A stretch of 64,000 bases of DNA from positions 62,001 to 126,000 of the forward strand of contig OZ024849.1 in the NCBI GenBank assembly GCA_964017145.1, read 5' to 3'. Made by a program: the position numbers and the translations under genes. This DNA comes from Agrocybe praecox. Lineage: Eukaryota; Basidiomycota; Agaricomycetes; Agaricales; Agrocybaceae. Positions 34,436 through 47,707 of this stretch are shown in pieces; the stretch's first letter is position 1, and each line of letters begins with the position of its first letter. The notes under the pieces were generated by a model. It worked only from the letters and a program-made list of their open reading frames with translations. It was not told the DNA's origin and ran no database searches.

Positions 34436-37271
34436 GTGACGTGGGCCCAAATGGTAGAATATTTCAACCATATCTCTCCTTCACAATATTAACATCAGAA
34501 ACACTACTTCATAGGTACTATAAATCCAATAGAGAGACTTAATATTGTATACGTGAATAGTGCTCAAAATCCTTAATGACAATACGCCGCATGCACAGTA
34601 TAGACTTACACATAAGACCTACATTACGTGAGTAGTGCTTAAAGTTCTCAATCCTACACCGCATACACAGTAAGTATTTACATAAGCCAGGCAAATGGTC
34701 GTCCTAGATGGTTTCGACAACCAAGACGAAAGGCCATGCATCCATGGTACGTCCCCCGGGCGCAAACAACCGAATGTGAATGGTAAAAATGCTAGGTTGG
34801 ACCAGTTTGCGAATCACGCCGAGGTCTAAAGCCGTTAATATATATTTTTCCATCGTACGTACAGGAGATCTGTTGGACGAGAGAGAATAAAGTGAGAGAC
34901 CAACCGACCGATACATGGATGACTCCTCCTACCTGTGTTGTTGTGGGTAGAAGCGCGATGTAGGAGAAGAGCGAGAGGTTGACACCACGGGATGGATGAC
35001 TTGGGGTAGGAGTCCGACAGATGATATCGAGTGACTAAGGATGAGCCGCATACGAACGATGCAACGACAATAGGGCGTTTGCCATAGAGCCCGTTCTAAG
35101 TGAGCAGTAGGCCGAGAAAGCAACTCAAACCAATGCGAATGGTCATGCGTTGAGCGGGAGAATAGTGGATCCAGAACGAAACTCAGTAAGAGTACGAGTG
35201 AGATGTGAGATGTGAGCGGGAAGGGAAGGAGAGTGTAGGCGGTGGAAATTGAGCCATGCGCACTCGAATATAACACGGGAATAATGGATCCTCAACGGGC
35301 AGGGAGAAATGTCGTTTCCGAACGGGAAGAGAAGCGGAGATTTGGTCGCATGGAAAAGCGGTGGCGTGGTGGCTCATCCGAAGTGACGTTGAATGAAGAT
35401 TGACGCGGACGTCAACATGCCGATAAGCGGCGCTCGCATTTTGGAACGGACGTTCGCACCCAGGCTTGGTACCCAATGATACAGTGATGAAGGTTCGGAG
35501 CTGGGTTTGGGATGCACTGGTGATGGGAAGCAGAGGGAAACCACAGCTCGTTCCGCATAATGGTGGTAATAAGGCTTAAAGTTGAGGAAGGCTGCACGTA
35601 GAAAGAGTTTTCGTGGACCAACTGCTGACAAGCGGCGCGTGCGGAGGGAACGTTGTGGACCCGGAGCGCACAACATTGAATTTGAATTTGAATCTGGAGT
35701 GCGAAGAGTAGAGGAAGAGCCGAGCTTGATAGAGGACAGAGGGAGGCAGGGCTTGTCCTAGCGAGGATGTGGAGCACCCAACATTTTGACGAACATACCA
35801 GAACACCTAACTCGAACCAGACCTCCGCGCGTCCGAATCGAATCGCACCGATACCGTCGATACGACGTCAATATCGATTGATTCATTGTACGTCCCTTCG
35901 CAAGTCGTGTATTGTTACGGTACTAATTCTCATGTACGTGCATGCATTCCCCATAGGCGAAGAGAACAGTTATTGGTGAGCTGGGTGATAGTATTGCGGT
36001 AGTGGACAAGTTGAAGAAACGACCAAAAAAAGCCACGGCACTGGAAGAAAGTCACATCAGATGACGTGATCGGGGCGTGGGAGTAAGGAGTGTTGTGCCG
36101 AGCCTAGCCGATGCTACTGAATTTGACTGAATTTGACGTTTGTATGCATTCCAGGCCCAGGTTTCCCCAGGGACCAGATCAACTTGTATAGATGGTGTTG
36201 ACCGAAACAGCCTCGAGTCGATTTTTATTTCCAACTCTTACTTCGTACAGAGTGATTACTTGCATCAGAAGTTTAATGTTTTACTCTTTTGTGGCTGTGC
36301 AACCCAAAAACGCGGCTAAAAGTGTCAAAGTAACAAGCTAAGAAACCTAGGTGCCCGAAATCAAAAAGTTGATTCCTTGATGAAACAATAGGAAATAAAT
36401 TGCACAGATTTAGGGCTGAAATGATGATAAAATAGCGTAACTTTTTACCTTTTGTAGCTACATAGTAACTTTTTTGAAATCGAGAAATAAGCTAAAAGCG
36501 GTCAAAAGCGGTCAAGTAAATTGTAAGGTTCCTGATGGCCTTCGATCATGAAGTGAGAGGTGCGAACTATTAACTGAACTCAATTTGATTGCTCAGAATT
36601 GTTGGTCGACGGGGTAGTACAGCATTGAATTAAGATCACAAGTTGGTATCAGATATAAATCCGCATGATCTAGATTAGAAGTGCATTTATAATAAACTGG
36701 AGAGGGACAAACCAGTATGCAATCAGCGTTTTTTGACACTATGCGGATTTTAAAAAAAAATGGAACATCATACATAAGAAGAAAATCTTATTAGGTCACG
36801 CCGTCCGGGAGTTCAAACTCAACATAAGTGATGTACGCTTGATTTATGCTACGAAGATCATTTCGACATGGCAACAAATGAAAAGGTTTACCGTTTCATC
36901 ATCGTTGCCCTGAGCCCTGATGATGTGGCTCTTAATCAGCGCCCCTTGAATGATATTGGGTCCGTCTATTTTTTACGCTCAACGCACTCCCAATTGGTGC
37001 TATACAGCCATAAACATACGACTCGCACAATCCAGGTATGTTCAAATTTCAGATGTCACGAAATAGCTCTTCTTGTGAAACCCACGGCATCCCCGTCCAC
37101 AACCCAGCATCGCCAAAGTATTCCTCCTCAATGTATGAGCTTGGTATTCTCAAGATTAATCAAGTCGAGTGTTTCTCATTATAATTAGAGCACGTTACAT
37201 GGAGTTTGAGCTAGAACATGCCCTTCAAAAAGTACTTTGATCCATAAATATATACCAAAATGTACGTCAAT
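34436..37271. repeat. Purine-rich repeat with CACATC-type module, then A/T-rich DNA
   Basis: 34850-36110 is A/G-rich on the plus strand and ends with the minus-oriented module at 36030-36103 (GTCACATCAGATGACGTGAT, then TGTTGTGCCGAGCC). 36250-37270 is A/T-rich. A 106-codon frame at 36868 has no recognisable family. No gene is supported. Confidence 0.45.
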
Positions 37272-38552
37272 TTAGACATTGGTATGAGGCATTAAATTGA
37301 CTATACCCTCGTGTCGGATCTCTTGAATTTCTCGACCTGGATCGTGCTGTGGAGCTGCTGTAAACGCACTCAGAGTTGCATCCTGCAGCGCGGACATAGC
37401 TTCCGTTGAGAAATTTTCTATTGCCTTGTTCCTGGATAACGCTAGTCGAGCTACCATGAGCGTAGGTGCAATGGCCTAATATTATTGTTAAAAATGGTTA
37501 GTTACGCGTGACAGGGAATTATTGGACAGCATACAGTTGTGATTGTGGTAACAGCAGCTATGTATCCAGACGCATTTAGGAGTGTAATGTTTTCAAATAT
37601 GACACTGTATGTTGGCACAAAAAATATGATCGCCTGTGGAAGTACTCCAAGAGTGTATAATGCGGAGGACTGCATTATAATTTCAATAATATGTAGATAT
37701 CTCTTCCTTGCCGCACGGTTGGAGCTTGTTGACAAATGTATTTGAGCACCAATAATGAGTGTTGCTATAACACTTGTAACAGCTACCGCACATAAGCCGC
37801 TGCCTTGTATATTGTCGTACTGTCGGATGTCTTGTGTTGACTGGTAGCTGGAGTCATACCATATGAAGCCGTCTATTATTATACCTGCAATAATCAGGAC
37901 TGATAATATTTTAAGGACATTCACATACGGACCACAAACATGCTACTCACTGACTTCGGAGATGTACAGGCTGACAAAGGCCCATCTGAGTAATCTCCAT
38001 TGACATAGAATATGCCAACAACGCCAAACCTGAATTCCTTATCAATGATTCCACCTTAACCCCAATGTCGGGATGTATTTACCATGAGCATGTCTGCGAG
38101 ACATTGACCTATTCCCTGCATTATTCCGCTCACAACAGCCACCTCCGCCAGGCCACTCTCGGCAATATCAAAAATATCGAGTCTCGCTTGTGCTTTTGTG
38201 ACAAAGGTTATGTAAGTGAAATACCACTGAATGACTAGCTGTCCGAGAGATTCCAGAAACAATCCTGTAAGGACCATGGAAACAATTTGTGACGTGCGTT
38301 GATACCTAGGCACTGCGCCGAAGTGAGTATCTTCTTTTTATTAGAAAAGATCCATCTCACAGTGTATCCACATGCTGAAAGTATAGAGACCAATGTATGC
38401 ACCTGCAATTGACCGTTATATCACGTGCTCTCCTAAAGCTATTAATACAACTTACCATATAAAAATATGAACATGAGGGTAGAGTTCAAGCTACCACTGA
38501 TGAGTGATTTCTGCAAGGATATGGATGGGAGGTCGTCTCTGCGAGCAATCAT
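37272..38552 (-). CDS. Seven-pass membrane protein, 7TM family, copy 6
   Basis: Exons, in order of translation, are 38552-38456, 38402-38361, 38312-38083, 38029-37951, 37884-37535 and 37475-37272, giving 333 aa. Lengths of exons 1-5 (97, 42, 230, 79, 350) are the same as in copy 2. It reads MIARRDDLPSISLQKSLISG at the start, VWRCW at exon 4, RKRYLHIIEIIMQSSALYT in exon 5 and AIAPTLMVARLAL in exon 6. The tail shares LSAFTAAPQH with copies 1 and 2, so it is their nearest relative among the minus-strand copies. No lesion seen. Confidence 0.82.
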
Positions 38553-39879
38553 GTTGGAAAGCTACAGGATACTGGGTGATTGAAGGAAGTGCACTATGAC
38601 TTTAAGTATAATTCTTGGCCTACATGGCATCTGCTGCTGTCGGCATGATCCCTTACCACAAGTAAAGTGTACATCAGCCATGTTTAGGCTACATCCCTTT
38701 TGGCATTCTATTCAATTAAAACCAGGTCATTGTGTAGTTCCAAGGAACTGAGAATTGATCTAACCAAATCTATCTGTACTAATATAGACGTCAACCGAGA
38801 CACATCCTGACTTGTTGCGCACTAGTACTAGATATCAACATTGGAGCTTCTGCTTCACTGTGCTACCGACCATCTTTTCCAAATGTTATCAGTCATGTAT
38901 ACTTCGGTTTACAGTCAATAACGTTCCAGAGCCCTAAAAGAGGGAAAATACATCGTAATGATCATCTCCTCAGATCGCTCCCTTGTGCTCTGTTTGCCAG
39001 TTCAAACCTCTTTCGCCGATGTTCAAGTTTCAACTCCATCCCCTTCACATTTATGTCGCTGTTTTGATTTATTGGAGTTGACAAGAGAAAGGTATGCGGG
39101 AGTTGAGTTATGAGTCGATGAAAGTGCGAGCCAGCCTGTTGAGATATTTAGGTCAACGTCTTGAGTTGGAGGCCTTGAGGCCCGAACACGTTTACTCACG
39201 CCGGCCAGGCTCGGCACAATGACTCCGATACGCGAAATTAAATATGTGCTGCAAATGTGTTAAAACGCTGGCGAAATCATGAGCTGTTATTCATAGAAAT
39301 AGCTAAGTAAGAAATAAATAGTTGGGCCTCCCATAGGTGGTACGGTCGGAAAGGAAGTAGGCATCTAAAATGCGATAAATATCCATAACCTCATATTTCA
39401 AAATTCTGCCCGTTTTGCCACTTTGGCAATTCACGTTCTGCCGTTCTGATGGCAGAAGCCCTCAAAAATAATTCTTCCCTACGCTACCCGAAGGGAGATC
39501 ACATCATCTGATGTAATGTTCGTCCTATGAGGTGGCTGGTTTTTAGTCCACAACTACCCAGCTAACCCGGTTCTGTTCTTGTTACTCACTACGCATGAAT
39601 ACGCCTGCATGCGCCCTAGTACATACAACCTTATACAATGGACGAGGTAACGTACGATTGATGGAAGGAAATTGACGGCTATGACGCGCACAAACGAACG
39701 AAGTAACGACCCAAACTGGCATTTTCACGGCGGCTCAGAAGAGGAGTTATTATCAATCATAGATATGTCAGTATGCACGTCCTGGTTCTGGTTACAATGA
39801 TCTGCACCACTCGAAACACGCTATGGTTACCCTCTCCTTTCCATCACCAGTTGACACAACGCACCTTGTCATGGCAAAC
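38553..39879. other. Intergenic with isolated CACATC-type module, no gene
   Basis: GGCCAGGCTCGGCACAATGA at about 39200 and GATCACATCATCTGATGTAA at 39497-39517 look like two parts of one plus-oriented module separated by unrelated DNA. No coding frame is supported. Confidence 0.45.
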
Positions 39880-42420
39880 CGTTGTGGCAGTGCAGTCTGA
39901 CCGACTGCCCGGTCCGTACATAGATTAGATTAGATCATACATACAGATATGTGACCGACGCGTACATAGTCTAATACATCCTTGCTTTGACCGCAACTGC
40001 CATCGTGCGAGGCTGCTCGACGCGCTTCCGAGCCCAGATACGCCATCCAGCTACACTCTGGACTGCTCCACCGTCCAAAATGCATGTGGCACTAGCTAGA
40101 ATACCGATTCGGGGGAATTCCTTTAATGTTACCCACGCTCCCTCCCTTTTTTTTCCACCCAGTACAAACCCTCTTCTCTTCTTAGTATTCCATGATCCAT
40201 TTGTTTTCCCTCACTTCATCGTGGCTAACCAAGGCTGTCCACTGTCGTGCTCAAAACACAAGGGTCAGGGCTGCTCGTATGCATCATGGTTGGTTCTCAA
40301 GAAAGCTCATAATATTTGTCGCTTGCGGTTCACTTATGCATGGTTGAATTCTCGCTGCTAACACTCTTCTTCGCTGTCTCATATCGCGCTCAAATCGGGC
40401 ATTTTACATTTAGGGTCTGACATTGTCTTGTATCTCGTTTTACCCTAGTTCCCACCTGCCTTTTCTCCTTTCCGACGCTTTCTCCCGTGTGCGACATTCC
40501 CTCACTCCTTGCATTTGCCTGGATACGTGACACGCACGCATTGCCCTCGGCCGGTGTGGCAGTGCAGTCTGGCCGACTGCTCGATCGGTACGTAGATTAG
40601 ATTAGATCCACTTTGTATGATATTACGAGGTGTACATAGCCGAATCCATTCAATCCTTTGACCACGACCGCCATCGTGCGAAGCTGCTCAACGCGCTTCC
40701 AAGCCCAGCTATGCCTCCAGCTGCATCCTGGACTGCTCCACTGTCTTTCTGTGTCTGGTGCTCACTTCAAACAGGTCTCAATATTAAGTTGAATATATAT
40801 ATACTTTTCCATACGACATTTCTTTCTTGAACATCAGCGATGCTATTTCGTTATCTACTCGTGCATGCCTGAATTTCCTTTGTGTACCCCCATTTTCCTT
40901 CCTGTGCTAACCTATCCTCCTGTACTATCTTCTTTCCCGAAGCTCTCCTAGAAATTCTCCCTCGTCCAGCGTTAGTAGCAGCGCATTCATCCCTACCCAC
41001 AAAACAGAACCCGTACAGTTTGTCCGACGCCCTATCCCTTATTCTTTCTCCGACGTGCCTAAATCTCACCCTTCCTTTCCTTTCTGGTGCTGCACCTCTC
41101 TAGTCACTCTATATGACGTATCCATGTTTGTCATGCTGGCCATCGACTATTCGCCCCCACGTTATTCGCCTCCGCTGCCAGTCACCTCCGGGTCAGCTGA
41201 TAAATCTGATGCTATTTTTACTTTAGATGCTCGGGTTGATGCATCATCGACTCTTATCGTCCGAACAACTCTTCTGCTCTGGCCAATCCTATTTGTCCAT
41301 CCAAGAACTCGTTTCTATCTCCGTCCGGCTCAATGCATCCTGCATAGAAACTCATTCGATCTCAAGTTGCCATCGCTTCTCATGACCACAATGACTCGGC
41401 ATAACGTTTCCGAGCCGTGACTATATCATATGATGTGATGGATTTTTACTGTGACGGGGTTCAGGTTTGTTTGAAATTGTTGTAACCCGTTCACCACGAG
41501 TCCCCATTTGCCTGTGTTGTCTCCCTGACTGGAGTTGAATGTGTGTAACCAAGCCTTCGAATACTTAACTTCTCCAGAAGAATGGACTTGAACACAGAAA
41601 TAAGTAGGAACTAGATTCGACGCTGGCTCGACGCCGCCCGCGGTTCCGCACCCTAGTTCACTGGTAATACGTTCAAAAGCTGTGAATGCGGGGAATGGAC
41701 GTGTTTGTGGATCTTAAGGAAAAGTTACATCCGTCTACAAGGCGCTATTCGACCCGGAACCCATGAAAACGAAGAGGATGTCAGCGACCTGCGTTCTGTA
41801 ATTTGCCTTGTGAAGGGCAAGAGGAGAAATATTCAAGGAAAAATGGTGGGATTGCGTGTGTACCGGTACGCATTCATAGCTTTGCCTGTCGGGATGGCTA
41901 ATCTTTTCTAAAGAGAAATGACCTTTCTGTCATCTTCTTTCGCTCGCCAATATTCTGCGTCTTCGAGGTGCGACTTCTACCACGTCCACCAGTGTGCTGA
42001 CATCCAATCCAGAATTGAATGTTGACGTTGCATGTTCAATAGACACTTTTCCTCATGAGCTGCCTACCTTTGCCTTCGCTCCGTGTTCTATCCTGAGCAG
42101 CAGCATTTAGCTGTCACTGCCGCACATGCAGTTCTTGCACTGTGCGTTCCTTTATTCGACTCATTCCACTTGTACAATATCTAGCTCCACCCCTTCTTCG
42201 TCATATAAAGTCTGCCTCCTCCCCATTTTGGGTGATTATGCATTAACATCATCCCCCACTCGACGACGATGTGTGCTTCCTCCCATCGACCAGGCTCTAT
42301 CTAGGGCGTTAGTAGCAGAAATCCCTCTCCAAAAATCTCCGGTACCCAATTTCGCCTTCACTAGTATCATTCTAGTAATGTGTCGCGTTCAAGGTTGAGC
42401 TATAAAGCGCAAATGTATGA
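39880..42420 (+). repeat. Nested interspersed repeats: two head modules, pyrimidine-rich filler and a CACATC-type module
   Basis: Heads at 39884-40080 and 40551-40745 share GTGGCAGTGCAGTCTG, GATTAGATTAGATC and GCTCGACGCGCTTCC or a close variant. Pyrimidine-rich filler follows. ACTCGGCATAACGTTTCCGA and ATCATATGATGTGATGG at 41395-41445 form a module, after which more pyrimidine-rich DNA runs to 42420. Frames here are biased and none is supported as a gene. Confidence 0.6.
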
Positions 42421-42873
42421 CGCTTGTGTTTCATGTTCTGGTCATATACTAACAATCTCCGCGATCATTGCAGTTATTCTCATATGAAGGCGTCAATCAA
42501 TTTAGGTTGCAAACCTATGAAACCCAAACTATCAGTATGACCAAGGACAGAATGCCTCAAGCAACCTTAAGTACATATGTGTTTCAGTCTAAAACATCAT
42601 CAACCACTCCACGTGTTTGATAGGCATCTAAACGCCCACCATACATATTGACCCCACTCGGCCGTTAGCTTGTGATGCGTACACTAGAACGGTTTGACCC
42701 TTTTCAGTTGAGCCGATAATCACCCTTGATTGTATTATGCAGAAGGCTGTTCTCTTCATCAGTGTTTGGCAATCACTAGTATCGTGGATGTCAGAAGAAA
42801 CGAGAGGAATGTGCGCTGGCGTGCAGGAACATGAAGACCGGTATGTTAGTCGCGAACCATATTGCGATAAACA

Positions 42874-42912
42874 ACGAAATTAGATTTCCGAGGTTCGGAG
42901 ATCTAATTTCGT
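42874..42912. repeat. 39-nt inverted repeat (hairpin) upstream of 7TM copy 7
   Basis: ACGAAATTAGAT and ATCTAATTTCGT are perfect 12-bp arms. Between them TCCGA and TCGGA form a further 5-bp stem around GGT, with one mismatched pair in between. It lies about 205 bp before the start codon of copy 7. Confidence 0.6.
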
Positions 42913-43116
42913 CGCGCGGCGTGGTTTCGGTGGGGGTAAAAGTTAAACCCTGATGCTCCCGTAATATTTAAGTATGTAGCCGGGCACCATCGATCAATCA
43001 ATTGAAAGGGCTTGCATTGAAATGGCTTGCAGATCTAGGGCTGAGCGAGAGTCGCGATTCGTACTTAAACGTCCTAGTATAAGATTGTTCAAGCTTTACT
43101 TCTTAAATCCACGACA

Positions 43117-44455
43117 ATGTCCAACCAAAACCCTAATGATGGCCTCCCGTCTATATCTATCCAGAAACTAGAAATCGGAAGTATGCTCAGTTCGGGACTT
43201 TTGCTTCAATTTCTCGCAGGTAGATATATATCATGATCGTCCCTCCACGGATCCTAAAAAATGACGTGATAAGGATAGGTGGATATTTTATGGTTTACCT
43301 CGTCACATTGAAAAGATCCTGTGAGCAAACCAACGATGTTTGATCAAACAACATCCAACTCCTGGGCTAACATATTATTTTCACTCAGGGTCGAAGGGAA
43401 ACTCAAATAAATATATTGTATGCGGCTGCCTGACAGCTTTGCTTGTCACAGTTGTCGGTCAATTGGGTATACAGTGGTATTTAACCTCTGCTATCTTTGC
43501 TGGAACGCCGGAAAATAGGATAGACATGTACAATTTTAGCAACACGAGTTTAGGGATTGCTATGGCTTCCCTTGTGCTAACGAGCATCGCTCAAATCTTG
43601 GCAGACACATTGATGGTAAGCATACGGGTAACAGTGTATTTAATGGACATAATCTTACTTGTGACAATCAAATTATATTAGGTTTGGCGTTGTTGCCGAG
43701 CTAATTGTGGTTCCGCTCTCCGTATGGTCCCCCTTGCCTTTCTGTTCGCGGGAGAAATAGGTATGAGGAGTTCACCGAGTGTAGTTTCTCCTTCATATAT
43801 CTGATAAGCACTCTTAGGTCTTGTTATCACAGCGAGCTCCATTTTCGGCGTCTTTATCTGGAGTCCAGAGAGTCATACAGATCGCCTACACACTGTCTAC
43901 AATGTTATACAGGGAAGCGCGTCCTGGGCTACGGCCGCCACGAGCATTCTCGCCACCTCGATGATCGCGTATCAAATTCACTCATCTACGCGGTCGAATA
44001 AGCGCTCTAATAGGCGATTCAAACAGATTATCAACATTATGATCCAATCGTCTGCTGTATATACGTTTATTATGGTATGGCAGGCAATTGGTGACATGTA
44101 CTATGCGACTGGGCATAACTCGATCGTGGCCCAGAACTTTGCCGACTATGAGGTTGTTATCTCCTCCGTGGTCGATGTGAGTCTGAGGTTGTATTTCAAG
44201 GGTGCAGATATCTCATTATACCGACAGGCTTTGGCACCAACCCTTATGGTTCTTCGGCTAGAAATGGTAAAAGAAGAACCGGAGACCGACACCTTGACGA
44301 ATTATAGCTCTGAGCTACAAGATAGTTCACCAAAAAACTCGTGGGAGGTTGTCGTCGTTGATAATAAGAGTACGAGTACGGGGACTAGAGATGTTGACCA
44401 GAGCAGCTCTTCCGACGCAGAAGAGTTTCAAAATTCGCATCATATGTCTAGATAG
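43117..44455 (+). CDS. Seven-pass membrane protein, 7TM family, copy 7
   Basis: Exons 43117-43219, 43279-43320, 43389-43615, 43682-43760, 43818-44176 and 44228-44455 give 345 aa. Exon 2 (42 nt) and exon 4 (79 nt) keep the family sizes. Exon 4 opens VWRCC. Exon 5 has RRFKQIINIMIQSSAVYT and exon 6 ALAPTLMVLRLEM. The tail of about 65 residues is acidic and Ser-rich (VDQSSSSDAEEFQNS), unlike the other copies. It is the most diverged member overall in exons 3-4. The acceptor before exon 3 is ACTCAG. No lesion seen. Confidence 0.8.
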
Positions 44456-46571
44456 GACGAAGGTTTTAGGTAATACGACCACCGGCTCTTTGTATGATAG
44501 GGCTTGTGATTATAAAGGATGAAAGAAGAGACGGCTTTGATGTATTTATCACAACTATGTCACGGCACGTATGTGCATTTACCGATTGTGAAAGTGCCCT
44601 TGAAAGCGTGAACGGGCCGCTGGGGCGCCCTTTGTCTATAATTAGTAATGACGGCTTCGGCACAACGCTTCCGACTTGTGGCTACGTCATCCAACATGAC
44701 GGTTTCGGTGACGTGGATTTTTTTAGGTCTGCTTGTTGGATCTTGAGCTTGATCAACGTTCGTTGATTCCCGTTCCACAACCCAAACTTTTCTCTATATT
44801 TTCTGCTGAGTACGAATCATCCAAAACAACGAATATGACGAAGCTACGCCTCATTCGGGCGCAGATGGATGAATAATGATTACCCCATACTGTCGAAACT
44901 TCCAACAGTTGGATCCGCATGTGCTCATCTAGGTCAAATGAATCTGTAGGCAATTCCTGGTGCACATTATACGTCTACTACTCAAACTTTGGGCTGGAAA
45001 CAGCTACTACATCGTAGTTGATTTACAGCTGTTTCCCGGCTGCTTCTCGTTCAAATGCGTGGAGCGTCCTAGTCCAGCTCTGATACTCGGGCAAACTCTT
45101 ACGAGGTCAAAAACTTTAATTCTGTCATTGATGCGCACATGTCCTAATCGTCTCTATGAGAGAACTGCGCCAACAATCTCTTCTGTTTCATTTTTTTTGC
45201 GAACAAGGCCGTTGCTCTGCCGTACCACCCGATCTTAGTCCCCTCGACTTCTATATCAGAATAATTTGTTCATTTCTCGACTGGCTAAATTTCATTACTC
45301 TTGTACGTCCGCTCTTACCTTCCCGGGAGTGCTTCTACCAAGACATGCTTGTTTGTCTCCAAACTTCCCTAGCATATACTCTCCCCTCCCCTCAGCGCCT
45401 ATCCCCTCAGCCTCGATGGGCGAACTATAGCTACATCCTCGAATTTTTCGTGCAGATCTCATGATGTGATTGTCTGGAAATAATAATTGGGTGTAACGAG
45501 CGTTGCCTGCGTCCCTGAATCTCAGTACGTTTATTCCTTTTCATTTGGGCCCCCCGTGCTGTGCATGATGAAGATTAACCCGCGGCGTCGCTGTGTCGTT
45601 AAATATCTCTTTCGGAGAGGAGGACAGAGGGCCGCCCATCACAAGTCTAAATTGTAGCTTTCCATTTTGTTGATGTACATATGATCGCTGTGAATCTTAT
45701 TCTGAGTACCTTTCGGACACTCGACAGCAATTTGGGCGACCAGGTGCACCGCCGGTTGTCAGATTGTCCCTGGTAAGCTCTTCAAGCTTTTCCGTCGTGT
45801 GTGCGACATTGTGTACGATACAGTGGTTTTTGTAGTATAGATGAACGAGATACCCGCAGCGGGAAAGTCGCGAATAGCGTCTAAGTCTCTTTAATACAAT
45901 ACCTGACTTCCTGGGCGGCCCGACGAGACTATTTTTTATTACAGATCCGCCATTTTTGACTACCATGACACTGAAAGTTAGGCCCAGCGCTATGGTTCGT
46001 GAGGTAACAATGATCCGTACGCTCCACAACTATTTTTACTTTGTATGCTCCACATATAGATATAAAATTATCGGTGCGGGTACATAACTGGTTGAATAAG
46101 TAAGATTGTCGCCCGTGTATATATAGTAGGCTACGTTTCCATTTTAAAGCATGATTCATCGTGTGTCAGAATTTATCTATATTTCTCGACATTTTCAACG
46201 CTAGGCTTCTCGTGTAGTCTCTCAATATAGCACTGACTATGCACATCATGCCGATCATGTTTGCGAGACATTTTGACGCATGACAGTGCTGGTTTCCATA
46301 GCTTTCATGGACGAAAATACTTCAATATACATATCTTAGCCTGAATTGATCACGGACATACATATCAAGCTTGCGTTATAATCTTATAATTAGATGATAT
46401 CAATACGCCGCGTGCCATCCGTACTCCGGGTTTTATCCAGCATGTAGTACCTTCATACAAGGGCAAAGATACACGTTGCGAGGGATTTAACCGAACTCGA
46501 GGGTGTGATATATTTAACGCCATAAAGGGATTAATTCCTCTCTCTTCACGTCGTACATCCTTTCTTCAAAC
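44456..46571. repeat. CACATC-type module and pyrimidine-rich filler, then A/T-rich DNA
   Basis: 44648-44727 is a plus-oriented module (CTTCGGCACAACGCTTCCGA, ACGTCATCCAACATGACGG, GTGACGTGG). 45000-45470 is pyrimidine-rich and ends with TCTCATGATGTGATTG. 45480-46560 is A/T-rich and shows no gene. Confidence 0.45.
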
Positions 46572-47707
46572 ATGACCACGCCTATCAATGTTCAGCAGAT
46601 TTTTATCGACGACGACAGTCCAGATATCGTTTATGGGAGCTCCTGGATACGTAACGTAGGAATAGAGACCGATTTGCATGCGTTGATAAACCCTGGAGAA
46701 GCCAGTAGTCCTTTTTATGGAACGTTGCACGCCACAGCTTCCAATTCAATCAACACCCCCGATTTCGTATTCTCGTACGTTTTCAGTGGTAATTAGTGCT
46801 TTCCTATACTAGAATAATGCTTTATAACCTATCACTTTCCAGGAACTTCTTTCAAAGCGATATTCATTGGAACTGCGCCCGATACAGATACAACACCTTG
46901 CAAGGTCGATAACGTTACTCAAGCAATGATATTTTACAGTGGGGGATTTTACTGCACAGGGAGTAATCTGACAGCTACAACACACAACCTTTCTGTTTCA
47001 ATCCATCAAGACTCCTCCGTGGTCTCATTCGATGGGTTATTTTATGAGCCTACAGAAATGCCAGTAACTGGCGTGGATATCCAGTATTCGACTTCCGGTG
47101 AAGATTTGATACAAAATCCTGGTGACAAATATGAGCTGGAATTTGATGGTGCGTAGGCCTTGAATGGCATAGAAAGCGTTTAACTGAATAAATTTCCTCA
47201 CTGCAAGGCATTTCCTCTGGAATATATGCGCGAATTCTCTTCAATACAACAAGGAACGACTCGGTTGCTAGATTCTCTTACGAAATCGATCAAGATCCAC
47301 CCGTTAATTTCACATTATCCAATCCTTCTCAGAATCCAGTGCTGAATCTATTCACCCAACTTCTCGTGCAAACACCATCTTTATCACCTGGCCAGCATAG
47401 TCTCCGACTAACGCTTTTGGAAATGGGACAATTACAGCTCTTGTTGGAACCGTTCTTTATTGTTCAAAATGAAACGCGATCAAAGAGTCTCGAAGTTATT
47501 CCAATTATATCGACTTCTTCAGCAACACCCACTTCATCCATTTCTAACACTTCCGCATCGTCTCCGGTACCCACTTCCACCCCAGCCTTTGTGAGCACCA
47601 ATCGGCATGACATTAGTCATGGTGTTATTGCAGCCATTGCAGTAAGCACAGTGGCTTTTCTTGTAATCCTTATTGGGCTTTGGCTGTATGAGTGCCGGAT
47701 TGTATAA
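46572..47707 (+). CDS. Membrane-anchored extracellular-domain protein, cut by a transposon after its membrane segment
   Basis: Exons 46572-46788, 46843-47148 and 47208-47707 give 340 aa as the DNA now stands. The plan is that of the Agaricomycete surface proteins with a beta-rich outer domain: IDDDSPDIVYGSSW near the start, PFYGTLHATAS, SYVFSGTSFKAIFIG, several N-x-S/T sites, then a Ser/Thr/Pro-rich stalk and one membrane helix (GVIAAIAVSTVAFLVILIG). No N-terminal signal peptide is seen, which is usual in some members of this group. Right after the helix, at 47687, the frame enters an inserted element and stops after five foreign residues. The cytoplasmic part continues in the same frame at 48943. 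A role as receptor-like or wall-sensing protein is only a guess. Confidence 0.75.

Noticed and set aside
40851..41420. Open frames on both strands in pyrimidine-rich DNA
   Set aside because: Biased composition inside a repeat with head and tail modules; no splicing or domain support.
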